Positions 15,087 through 21,586 of a stretch of DNA of 26,836 bases are shown here, piece by piece. A program made the translations under genes and the position numbers. Origin of the DNA: CAZAQK01 sp050249355 (GTDB taxonomy: Bacteria; Pseudomonadota; Alphaproteobacteria; Rickettsiales; SXRF01); assembly GCA_050249355.1 (NCBI GenBank), contig JBFWQQ010000016.1, positions 1 through 26,836 of the forward strand, written 5' to 3'. Under the pieces are notes generated by a model that saw nothing but the letters and a program-made list of their open reading frames with translations, searched no databases and was not told the origin of the DNA. Every line of letters begins with the position of its first letter. Position 1 is the stretch's first letter.

Positions 15087-16931
15087 ATGAATGATAGGAC
15101 TCAAAATCCACAGAATCCGCCGGGACAGGATACTGAGAAGCCACCTTATGAACGGCTGGACCCTGACTTCAGGTCGCTGGTCGACAGGATGGTAAAAAGT
15201 CGTGGCGAGCTGCTAACGGATTACAAAGCCTTGATCGACGATGCCCGCGAAGGCAAGCCGATACGCGGCAGTGCTATCGATGACCTGCAGGCAGAATATA
15301 CTGATAAGCAGAAACAACATCAGGCGGATATTATACGCTTACTGACCGCAACAAACAAAGCCGATGGTGAGAGTAAAGAAGATGAGCCTAAAAAAGTTTG
15401 GTTATGGGATAAAGGAGGATCTGCAGGTCAGGAAAACCAGCCGACAACCATGAAAGAAGGCAAGCCTAAGCAGCAGGCCGACGAAAAGAACGATAAAGTA
15501 AAAACACAGCATATAACATCCGGTCAGGATAACATAGAACCTAAATCCACGCCGGATAACCCGGATATTCCAGCCGATGGTAAGCCCAAACCGAGTGTAA
15601 CTGACAGGGATGAGACAAATCCGCTGCGTGGTACCCCGTATTTCCGAAATGACGGCGACACGCCTTTTAACCGCCGAATCAGTAAGATGGGGCAGTTAAA
15701 AAATGATTTTGTGGCTGCGTTGGAGCAGAAGATACAGGAATGGGATGATGACCATGCGCATGTGTTAAGAGGTCTGGACATACGGCCCCTGAACAAAACG
15801 CTCATGCAGCAGGACAAACAGGCAGGGCTGCTGGTGCCCGAGAATATCGCGCTGGCGCCGGAAACCAAGGATACGGCCGGGCTGTTCAAAGACCTGCTGT
15901 CGAAAAATCCCGGCATTGCTCTTGCGGACATACATATCTTTGATGATTCGTTTGCTACGGTTGAAAAGCATATGGACACACTGAAAGCATCCGGCGTTGA
16001 TACTATTTACATTGAACACGACCCGGCCTGGGTACACACGGTGATGAATTTCACCCCGGAGCAGATGGCGCAGTTAGAAAAAGAAAATAAGGTGGACGAC
16101 ATCACCATACGCGGCGCACATGAAAATGCCCTTAATTACAGGTTCCATACCTCGGAAGATATGTATGCGGGCATGCTGAGCATGATGAAGGCTGCCAAGG
16201 AGCGTGGCATTGCCGTTAAAGGCATGGATGAGTATCCCGCAGCAAATGCGCTTGGGCTTGCATCGTGGCGGCGTATCGGTTCAACCAATGCCATCTGGAC
16301 GGACAATATACGGCATGACCGCGAGGTATTGCCACCCGGTCAGCAAAAAACCGGAAAATTCGTGGTCATCGGTGGTATGGCACATTTCATAACCGATGGT
16401 ATCGTAGATGACCGACTTGGCTTGCCCACCATCGGCTTCACCAAAAAATCCTCTCCCGACCAGCCGGAGATACAGGCTGTAGGAATTTCCGCTATGCCGG
16501 ATTTCCTGATCACAAGCGAGGGCTATCTCAACACCCGCGCCCTGATGCGTGCATATGCATACGATAAAATTAGCAAAGATGTGAGAAAGGTGCCTATGCC
16601 TTTAGGAACGGCGGTGGTCGCACGTATCGTATCGAATTACACAGAACTGGAGGCAAAGATTCATATAATCGATATGCGCGAAGAGTTCAGGCGTGACAGG
16701 CCACCATCTCCAGAGCCGTTAGGAGGCCCTTGGAAATGGGTGGACAACGGTGTTCGCTATGATGGCGAGGCGGACCCGGGCGCTGTCAGCCCTAATGCCA
16801 CGCCGGTCAATCCGCCATTGAAAGACAAGGTGCAGATGCCGTCACCGGTAGAATTCCGTGATGAGGTTATCTCGCCGCCCAACACGCCGCCGCTGCCTCC
16901 GCGGGATAAACCCAAAGGCCGTGCGCAATAA
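15087..16931 (+). CDS. TIKI-like domain protein, copy 2 (altered first motif, proline-rich tail)
   Basis: This protein is 614 residues long and paralogous to the preceding gene. Residues about 24-70 match its N-terminal module (DRMV...YKALIDDAREGKPIRGSAIDDLQ). A hydrophilic, probably disordered insert follows (about 88-200). The conserved domain (about 262-455) contains LADIHIFDDS, VDTIYIEH (Glu310), KGMDEYP, IWTDNIRHDRE and IGGMAHF (Gly430-His433). The first G-x2-H motif has become A-D-I-H (280-283), so the histidine is kept but the glycine and glutamate are not; activity may be altered. The last 75 residues are Pro-rich and include PPLPPRDKP. No signal peptide or membrane segment is seen. 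An in-frame TTG at 15069 would add six residues; I prefer the ATG at 15087. The function is not established; a partner or regulator of copy 1 is one possibility. Confidence 0.75.
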   Translation: MNDRTQNPQNPPGQDTEKPPYERLDPDFRSLVDRMVKSRGELLTDYKALIDDAREGKPIRGSAIDDLQAEYTDKQKQHQADIIRLLTATNKADGESKEDEPKKVWLWDKGGSAGQENQPTTMKEGKPKQQADEKNDKVKTQHITSGQDNIEPKSTPDNPDIPADGKPKPSVTDRDETNPLRGTPYFRNDGDTPFNRRISKMGQLKNDFVAALEQKIQEWDDDHAHVLRGLDIRPLNKTLMQQDKQAGLLVPENIALAPETKDTAGLFKDLLSKNPGIALADIHIFDDSFATVEKHMDTLKASGVDTIYIEHDPAWVHTVMNFTPEQMAQLEKENKVDDITIRGAHENALNYRFHTSEDMYAGMLSMMKAAKERGIAVKGMDEYPAANALGLASWRRIGSTNAIWTDNIRHDREVLPPGQQKTGKFVVIGGMAHFITDGIVDDRLGLPTIGFTKKSSPDQPEIQAVGISAMPDFLITSEGYLNTRALMRAYAYDKISKDVRKVPMPLGTAVVARIVSNYTELEAKIHIIDMREEFRRDRPPSPEPLGGPWKWVDNGVRYDGEADPGAVSPNATPVNPPLKDKVQMPSPVEFRDEVISPPNTPPLPPRDKPKGRAQ

Positions 16932-16960
16932 AAAAAGCCGCCCGGGTGGGGCGGCTTTTT
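16931..16960. terminator. Bidirectional terminator between copy 2 and tsf
   Basis: AAAAAAGCCGCC (16931-16942) and GGCGGCTTTTT (16950-16960) form a GC-rich stem flanked by an A-run and a T-run. It therefore acts as an intrinsic terminator on both strands. It sits exactly between the convergent stops of the plus-strand gene (16931) and tsf (16980). It ends the rpsB-tsf transcript here, so pyrH is not simply co-transcribed with tsf. Confidence 0.92.
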
Positions 16961-16979
16961 CATTATGTGCGCCGATGTG

Positions 16980-17912
16980 TTATTTTGCGCCGGCAACTTT
17001 TGCCACTTCGGCAGCGAAGTCATCTTCTTTTTTCTCGATGCCTTCACCCACCTGCAAGCGGATGAACCCTTTCACTTCGATCGGCTTTCCCGCTTCCTTG
17101 GCAGCAGCGGCTACCACGTCGGACACTTTGCTTTTACCGTCTACAACGAACAGCTGTTCGAGCAGCACCACTTCTTCGTAGTATTTACGGATACGGCCCT
17201 CGATCATTTTTTCGATTACATCTGCCGGTTTGCCTGATGCTTTGGCCTGTTCACGGTATACATCACGTTCGCGATCCAGCATCTGGGTGCTTACTTCTTC
17301 CTTACGGGTGGCATCCGGGCGTGCCGCTGCGATATGCATGGCGATCTGTTTGCCCAGCGCTTCCAGCTTGCCTGCGTCGGCTTCCGATTCCAGCGCGACC
17401 AGTACGCCGATCTTGCCGAGGCCCGGCGCAGCAGCGCTGTGCACATAGCTGGCCACTACGCCTTTATTTACCGACAGGGCGGCAGAGCGGCGCAGGGTGA
17501 TATTCTCGCCAATGGTGGCGATGGCACCGGTCACCTGTTCGCTGATGCTTTTGCCGGTTTTCGGGCATTTAGCATCTTTCAGCTTTTCCACGTCACCGAT
17601 ATTCTGGTGAACCGCGAATTCCGCGATGCTCGCGGCCAGCTTCTGGAACTGGTCGTTCTTGGCAACGAAGTCGGTTTCCGAATTCAGCTCGATGATGGCG
17701 CCTTTAGGGCCTTCAACCGCAACGGCGATCAGGCCTTCTGCAGCCACGCGGCCGGATTTTTTGGCAGCAGCCGACAGGCCTTTTTTACGCAGCCAGTCTA
17801 CGGCATTTTCCATGTTGCCGCTGGTTTCGGTCAGCGCTTTGCGGCAGTCCAATATGCCGGCGCCGGTTTTTTCGCGGAGTTCTTTTACGTGTTCTGCGGA
17901 TACTTGTGTCAT
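16980..17912 (-). CDS. tsf: Translation elongation factor Ts
   Basis: EF-Ts is the nucleotide exchange factor for EF-Tu. From the chosen start it has 310 residues, normal for alphaproteobacteria. It begins MTQVSAEHVKELREKTGAGI and carries the N-terminal UBA-like domain and signature TGAGILDCRKAL (16-27). The core has ELNSETDFVAKNDQF, where the TDFV motif contacts EF-Tu, and the two-subdomain core ends near residue 275. The frame is open upstream to 17966, but the ATG at 17912 has AAAGGA nine bases before it and gives the family-standard N-terminus. It lies 84 bases after rpsB, with a strong hairpin in between, and ends at a bidirectional terminator. Confidence 0.96.
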   Translation of the reverse strand: MTQVSAEHVKELREKTGAGILDCRKALTETSGNMENAVDWLRKKGLSAAAKKSGRVAAEGLIAVAVEGPKGAIIELNSETDFVAKNDQFQKLAASIAEFAVHQNIGDVEKLKDAKCPKTGKSISEQVTGAIATIGENITLRRSAALSVNKGVVASYVHSAAAPGLGKIGVLVALESEADAGKLEALGKQIAMHIAAARPDATRKEEVSTQMLDRERDVYREQAKASGKPADVIEKMIEGRIRKYYEEVVLLEQLFVVDGKSKVSDVVAAAAKEAGKPIEVKGFIRLQVGEGIEKKEDDFAAEVAKVAGAK

Positions 17913-17945
17913 TTGTGCATGTCCTTTCATGTGTTCAATAGTATG

Positions 17946-17968
17946 GGGTGCCCGTGGGGCGGGCACCC
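17946..17968 (-). terminator. Strong hairpin between rpsB and tsf, possible attenuator
   Basis: GGGTGCCC (17946-17953) and GGGCACCC (17961-17968) form a perfect 8-bp GC-rich stem around a 7-base loop. No T-tract follows on the minus strand, so it is not a full intrinsic terminator. It may instead cause pausing, RNA processing or 3'-end protection that sets the ratio of S2 to EF-Ts. A weaker GGCG/CGCC hairpin lies nearer the rpsB stop at about 17979-17992. Confidence 0.5.
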
Positions 17969-17996
17969 GATCCTTACAGGCGGAAAGTCGCCCGGT

Positions 17997-18989
17997 TTAG
18001 CTGTCGGATTCGTCCGACTTCTTCTTGTCGGAAGTGCTTTTGCTGGCAGCAGCTGCTTTCGGCGAACGGGATTTTTTCACCGTTACTTCCGGAGCTTTTT
18101 TGTCAGCTTTCTTGGCGGATCGTTTCTTGCCGCCTTTATCTTCTGCATCATCAGCATCGGCTTCAGGCTTATCGTCCTTTTTGTGGAGCTTTTTAGCCGC
18201 ATGTTTTTTCGATGCATGTTTTTTATCGGTGTGGTCTTCCACGTTCAGGATCTCCGCCACGTCTTCACGTTCACCCAGATCTTCGCCACTGGTGGTCAGG
18301 CTCTGCTGGATGCCACTTAAGGCCGCATCCGAGATCAGTCGGCAATACAGGCGGATCGCGCGGCCCGAGTCATCGTTACCTGGGATCGGATAGGTGATGT
18401 CGTCGGTCGAGCAGTTGCTGTCTACTACTGCCACGATCGGAATGCCCAGCTTTTTGGCTTCGTGCACGGCCAGGTCTTCACGGCCGGTATCGATGATGAA
18501 CAGCATGTCCGGTAGGCCGCCCATGTCTTTGATGCCACCCAGTGACGCCTGCAGCTTCTCACGCTGGCGGGTCATGGAGAGCAGCTCTTTTTTGGTGAAG
18601 CCGCTTTCGTTCGGGTTATCCAGTTGGTCTTCCAGGCGGCGCAGGGTTTTGATGGAAACCTGGATGGTAGCCCAATTGGTCAGCAGGCCACCCAGCCAGC
18701 GCTGGTTGATGTAGTACTGGCCACAGCGCTGGGCAGCTTCGGCAATCGGGTCGGATGCCTGGCGCTTGGTGCCCACGAACAGGATACGGCCGTTCTGTGC
18801 CACGGTGTCGCGCACGGCTTGCAACGCCTGCTGCAGCATGGGAACGGTTTTTCCAAGGTTGATGATGTGGATGTCGTTGCGTACACCGTAAATATACGGC
18901 GCCATACGCGGGTTCCAGCGACGGGTCTTGTGTCCAAAATGTACGCCAGCTTCGATCAGCTCGCGCATGTCAAATGCGGGTAGGCTCAT
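17997..18989 (-). CDS. rpsB: 30S ribosomal protein S2 with long Lys-rich C-terminal tail
   Basis: S2 is a primary component of the 30S head-body interface. The first about 253 residues are a normal S2: FDMRELIEAGVHFGHKTRRWNPRM at the N-terminus, VGTKRQAS, the RWLGG motif in YYINQRWLGGLLTNW, and DTGREDLAVHEAKKLGIPIVAVVDSN. After LNVEDH there is a tail of about 77 residues containing 23 lysines plus Asp/Glu/Ser/Ala, with histone-H1-like runs such as KKHASKKHAAKK. The total is 330 residues, against about 240 in E. coli. Alphaproteobacterial S2 proteins often have extensions, but this one is long. AAAAGGA lies about 7 bases before the ATG. A structured leader precedes it (see 19017-19093). Confidence 0.96.
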   Translation of the reverse strand: MSLPAFDMRELIEAGVHFGHKTRRWNPRMAPYIYGVRNDIHIINLGKTVPMLQQALQAVRDTVAQNGRILFVGTKRQASDPIAEAAQRCGQYYINQRWLGGLLTNWATIQVSIKTLRRLEDQLDNPNESGFTKKELLSMTRQREKLQASLGGIKDMGGLPDMLFIIDTGREDLAVHEAKKLGIPIVAVVDSNCSTDDITYPIPGNDDSGRAIRLYCRLISDAALSGIQQSLTTSGEDLGEREDVAEILNVEDHTDKKHASKKHAAKKLHKKDDKPEADADDAEDKGGKKRSAKKADKKAPEVTVKKSRSPKAAAASKSTSDKKKSDESDS

Positions 18990-19016
18990 ATGCTTATCCT
19001 TTTCCGGTTAAACCTC

Positions 19017-19093
19017 CGCAAAGCGTGTGTGACCTGAACCTTCAGGCACCGGATGGTTCTGGCTGGCACCGCCAGCAGAGCCGTCACTTTGCG
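19017..19093 (-). promoter_or_regulatory. Structured rpsB leader, candidate S2 autoregulatory element
   Basis: In the transcript sense, CGCAAAG (19093-19087) pairs with CTTTGCG (19023-19017). Inside this closing stem TGAC (86-83) pairs with GTCA (33-30). Two hairpins are enclosed: CTGGC/GCCAG (19063-19075) and CCTGA/TCAGG (about 19033-19046). The result is a three-way junction whose 3' arm runs into the region before the rpsB ribosome-binding site. S2 represses its own operon through a 5' leader in E. coli, so a similar role is plausible; the fold was read by eye and not computed. Confidence 0.5.
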
Positions 19094-19106
19094 TGTGAAA
19101 TAAATT

Positions 19107-19122
19107 CCCTGCCGAGGCAAGG
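19107..19122 (-). promoter_or_regulatory. Small additional hairpin in the rpsB leader
   Basis: On the minus strand CCTTGC and GCAGGG pair across the four-base loop CTCG (19122-19107), with one G-U pair. It lies just upstream of the larger rpsB leader structure and could be part of the same element. Confidence 0.35.
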
Positions 19123-19164
19123 AGCGGGTTGCATACCCCAGATGGTCTGTGAATGCAAGCGTTA

Positions 19165-19194
19165 TTGTGTGAATTATATGTGAATTTTTATAAT
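19165..19194 (+). promoter_or_regulatory. Promoter of the tandem-repeat protein gene
   Basis: TTGTGT (19165-19170) and a perfect TATAAT (19189-19194) are 18 bases apart, a plausible sigma-70 promoter. The start would be near 19201, leaving a leader of about 58 bases before the ATG at 19259, which is preceded by AGGAAGG at good spacing. Confidence 0.55.
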
Positions 19195-19203
19195 ACCGCT
19201 CAA
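19173..19203 (-). promoter_or_regulatory. Candidate rpsB promoter, overlapping the divergent one
   Basis: On the minus strand TTGAGC (19203-19198) and a perfect TATAAT (19178-19173) are 19 bases apart. The predicted start near 19166 gives a 5' leader of about 177 bases for rpsB, long enough for the structure at 19017-19122. The element physically overlaps the plus-strand promoter at 19165-19194, so the two could compete. Confidence 0.45.
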
Positions 19204-19258
19204 TATTTGCCGTTGGCCATGCTATTATTGAATAAATACTCATAGTAGGAAGGGTGAT

Positions 19259-20026
19259 ATGATAAACATCCATACCAGTAAAAATACGCGGGAAATCCTT
19301 ACGGTTCTGACGGTTATTGCAGTTTCGGGCCTTGCCGTATCAACAGCGTTGGCTGCTTCTGCGCCTGCAAATACTGCGGTTTCTACCCCTGCGGGTGTGA
19401 TGACCCCTGTCACAACTGCCACGACCAACAGTGCGGCCAACACCAATGCCGTGCTCAACAACCGCCCGGTCGTCACCGGTACGAGCACCAACACCAATGC
19501 CGTGCTCAACAACCGCCCGGTCGTCACCGGTACGAGCACCAACACCCATGCTGTGCTCAACAACCGCCCGGTCGTCACCGGTACGAGCACCAACACCCAT
19601 GCCGTGCTCAACAACCGCCCGGTCGTCACCGGTACGAGCACCAACACCTATGCCGTGCTCAACAACCGCCCGGTCGTCACCAGCACGAGCACCAACACCA
19701 ATGCCGTGCTCAACAACCGCCCGGTCGTTACCGGTACGGGCACGAATACCGGAGCAGTTCTTAACCCATGGAATGTAGTAAGCAGCAGTGTTGTACCGAT
19801 CGGTATCCACACCGGCGGAATTATTGGCACTACAGTGGGTAGCTCAGTTGGCACCGTTGGCACTGAGCCGCCCGGTGGTGGCTCTAAATGGCGCTATTTC
19901 ACTGGCCGGAGTCAGGCATTTTGTGCGCCGGGCAGGCGGCGCTGCGAAGTGCTGATCAAGCAGCGCAATTATATCCGTGGCGTGGGGCCGGGTCCGGTCG
20001 TAAGTACACGAACGAAAATCTATTAA
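19259..20026 (+). CDS. Secreted tandem-repeat protein (17-residue NAVLNNRPVVTGTSTNT repeat)
   Basis: I do not recognise this 255-residue protein. It starts with a Sec-type signal peptide (hydrophobic stretch ILTVLTVIAVSGLAVSTALA, cleavage probably near residue 33). A Thr/Ala/Val-rich spacer follows. Then come six near-identical 17-residue repeats with the core NAVLNNRPVVTGTSTNT (about residues 61-162), and a degenerate seventh copy. The C-terminal region is Gly-rich and then basic. It carries two Cys in CAPGRRRC, which could form a disulfide in the periplasm or outside the cell. Asn/Thr/Val repeats of this kind suggest an extended or beta-solenoid, surface-exposed structure, but that is inference. 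It has its own promoter, a good ribosome-binding site and a strong terminator, so it is a single-gene unit. No sorting signal or lipobox was seen. Confidence 0.85.
   Translation: MINIHTSKNTREILTVLTVIAVSGLAVSTALAASAPANTAVSTPAGVMTPVTTATTNSAANTNAVLNNRPVVTGTSTNTNAVLNNRPVVTGTSTNTHAVLNNRPVVTGTSTNTHAVLNNRPVVTGTSTNTYAVLNNRPVVTSTSTNTNAVLNNRPVVTGTGTNTGAVLNPWNVVSSSVVPIGIHTGGIIGTTVGSSVGTVGTEPPGGGSKWRYFTGRSQAFCAPGRRRCEVLIKQRNYIRGVGPGPVVSTRTKIY
19439..19744 (+). repeat. Six 51-bp in-frame tandem repeats
   Basis: The spacing of GC[CT]GTGCTCAAC at 19448, 19499, 19550, 19601, 19652 and 19703 gives an exact 51-bp period. Copies differ by only a few bases; the variable residue before AVLNN is Asn, Asn, His, His, Tyr, Asn. 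A degenerate seventh unit follows (GCAGTTCTTAAC at 19754). Such near-identity indicates recent expansion or gene conversion, and copy number is likely to vary between strains. Confidence 0.95.
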
Positions 20027-20046
20027 TCATCCGAGAGAGTGATTTG

Positions 20047-20075
20047 ACAGCCGTGCCTGCACGGCTGTTTTTTTT
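20047..20075 (+). terminator. Intrinsic terminator of the tandem-repeat gene
   Basis: CAGCCGTG (20048-20055) and CACGGCTG (20060-20067) form a perfect 8-bp stem around a 4-base loop, followed by a run of eight T residues (20068-20075). It is a textbook rho-independent terminator on the plus strand, lying 21 bases after the stop codon. It also touches the last codon of the convergent gene. Confidence 0.93.
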
Positions 20076-21561
20076 ACGTCAATCCGATTTCAGAAGGGGA
20101 TTTCTTGCGAAGCTGATCGACATGACTGGTTGATTTTTCGACCGCCTGTTCCTTGGCAGATTTTGGCGTGCGCAGTGTTTGTTTTGCAGTGAGTGTGTGG
20201 GCAGGTTCTGTAACGTTCTCAGGTCTGGTCTTGGAGGTGCCGTTTTTCTTTAGCCGTTCATCCGGTTCGGTGCCCAGATTGTCGAGCGCGATATGGTGAT
20301 AGCGGTACAGATCCAGCAGCAACTGGCTGAATACCTCTCCATACTTGAGGTGTTTATCTTTGAACTGGTTGGTGATATCGGCGGCAGTGTCTGCTAGGAG
20401 TTGCGGAAGTTTATCAGGAGGCAGCTGCGCCAGCCCGTCGGTAACATGCGCATAAAGTTCGGGCATGTTCATGTCGCGCACGCCGAACGGTGCCCAGTGG
20501 CGCATGGCGTAGCGTATGGTAAACAGCGAGCCACCGATACCGCTTAAAAAGTCGGCATATTGCTTTCCGCCCTTGGTAAAGCTGATCTTTTTATGTGCGA
20601 ATCCGTCTGCTGCCAGTGTGGCAAAGGCGCCCGTCTCGATCCACCCGCCGATGCGGAAGGTGAATTTTTCGCGGATCCTGTCCAGCGCGCTGGAGGGTTT
20701 TGGATTAAAGGGATCGTCGGCTTTGGATGCGATCGAAATGGTTTTGCCGGCAAGGCTGCCAAGGCCGGCCGCATGCGACCAGCTTTTGGGGTTGCGCGCG
20801 GCTTCGTATGCGCCTTTGAATTCGCCGTTCAGCAGGCGGTTGAACCCTTTACCCCACTTGTCGGAAGGAAATGCAAGATTGGCAGCGGCTATATAGCGCA
20901 TGCCGATTTCCCCGACGGTAACAGAATTGCGTTCAAGGAATCCATTCACGCGGTCGGTCATGTCCTGGTGCAGGTCTTGATCCTGGTGCAGCCGTAGGCG
21001 CGTATCGTCTATGCTGGGGAGTGATTCCTGTCCTCCGGGTACGTGTGCTCCCAATTCTTCGTTGATATGCCGCTTCATGTAGGTCAGGCGGTGAGGGTCT
21101 TTGCTGCGTTGTGCGCCATAGAAGAATATCCACGCGCTGGCAGTCAGGTTCGGCACCGCGAACATCAATAGGCTCCAGTCCTTCTTGCGGTCAGGCCGCA
21201 GGAAGCTGGAACTCAGCTGTAGCAGCTGGCCGACAGTAGCAATAGCAGCGCCCGTAGGCCACACGGTTTCTGAGAATTCCTTTTTACGAACATAGGGTAC
21301 CATATGTTCACCGCGTTTTTGCAGGCCGCCCAGTAGAGCCTGGGGGTCCTTGTCGCCGTGCGTCACGATCACAGGATGCCCGTTCACTAAGGATTCGGCG
21401 ATCACCTCCTGGCCTGTGTCAGCGGATGTCAGCCATTGACGTACCCCTTTAACGCTGATCGGGCTGTCGACGTAAAAAAAGCTGAAATTACCATCGGACA
21501 CCGGGGAGAATTCCACGGAGGTGATGGGTGAGTCTGCTTTTGTATTACGGTAAACCGCCAT
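20074..21561 (-). CDS. Unrecognised 495-residue protein with candidate membrane segments
   Basis: I cannot assign a family. The N-terminal about 95 residues are soluble and include PVIVTHGDKDPQALLGGLQ. Two hydrophobic stretches follow (about 100-122, WPTGAAIATVGQLLQLSSSFL; about 128-150, WSLLMFAVPNLTASAWIFFYG), which could be a membrane hairpin. Weaker hydrophobic stretches occur at about 265-282, 312-330 and 343-360 (FLSGIGGSLFTIRYAMRHW). The last about 75 residues are charged and Lys/Thr-rich (KSAKEQAVEKSTSH...), probably a disordered cytoplasmic tail. There is no cleavable signal peptide. It is transcribed divergently from the next unknown gene across a 271-bp region. The ribosome-binding site AGGA is presented in the loop of an 8-bp hairpin just before the ATG. 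Confidence 0.8.
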   Translation of the reverse strand: MAVYRNTKADSPITSVEFSPVSDGNFSFFYVDSPISVKGVRQWLTSADTGQEVIAESLVNGHPVIVTHGDKDPQALLGGLQKRGEHMVPYVRKKEFSETVWPTGAAIATVGQLLQLSSSFLRPDRKKDWSLLMFAVPNLTASAWIFFYGAQRSKDPHRLTYMKRHINEELGAHVPGGQESLPSIDDTRLRLHQDQDLHQDMTDRVNGFLERNSVTVGEIGMRYIAAANLAFPSDKWGKGFNRLLNGEFKGAYEAARNPKSWSHAAGLGSLAGKTISIASKADDPFNPKPSSALDRIREKFTFRIGGWIETGAFATLAADGFAHKKISFTKGGKQYADFLSGIGGSLFTIRYAMRHWAPFGVRDMNMPELYAHVTDGLAQLPPDKLPQLLADTAADITNQFKDKHLKYGEVFSQLLLDLYRYHHIALDNLGTEPDERLKKNGTSKTRPENVTEPAHTLTAKQTLRTPKSAKEQAVEKSTSHVDQLRKKSPSEIGLT

Positions 21562-21562
21562 A

Positions 21563-21586
21563 TGATAAATTTTTCCTGATTTATCA
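21563..21586 (-). promoter_or_regulatory. Hairpin exposing the ribosome-binding site of the 495-residue gene
   Basis: TGATAAAT (21563-21570) and ATTTATCA (21579-21586) are perfect inverted repeats. On the minus strand the 8-base loop is CAGGAAAA, which holds the only Shine-Dalgarno-like AGGA, 12 bases before the ATG at 21561. An RNA hairpin here could modulate translation; alternatively the palindrome is a DNA operator. Confidence 0.45.

Noticed and set aside
13572..16931. Prophage or IS origin of the tsf-pyrH insert
   Set aside because: No transposase, integrase, terminal repeats or target duplication could be seen; base composition is similar to the flanks.
17912..17966. N-terminally extended EF-Ts from the ATG at 17966
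   Set aside because: The extension has no homology to EF-Ts starts, and the AAAGGA ribosome-binding site supports 17912.
17334..18320. 328-codon plus-strand frame across the tsf-rpsB junction
   Set aside because: It spans two well-defined genes on the other strand and has Phe/Gly/His-rich shadow composition.
19439..19744. CRISPR-like array
   Set aside because: The 51-bp units are contiguous with no unique spacers and keep the reading frame of a protein.
19240..19810. Minus-strand and other-frame repetitive open frames over the 51-bp repeat
   Set aside because: The 51-bp unit is a multiple of three, so all frames stay open. Only the plus-strand frame from 19259 has a signal peptide, ribosome-binding site, promoter and terminator.
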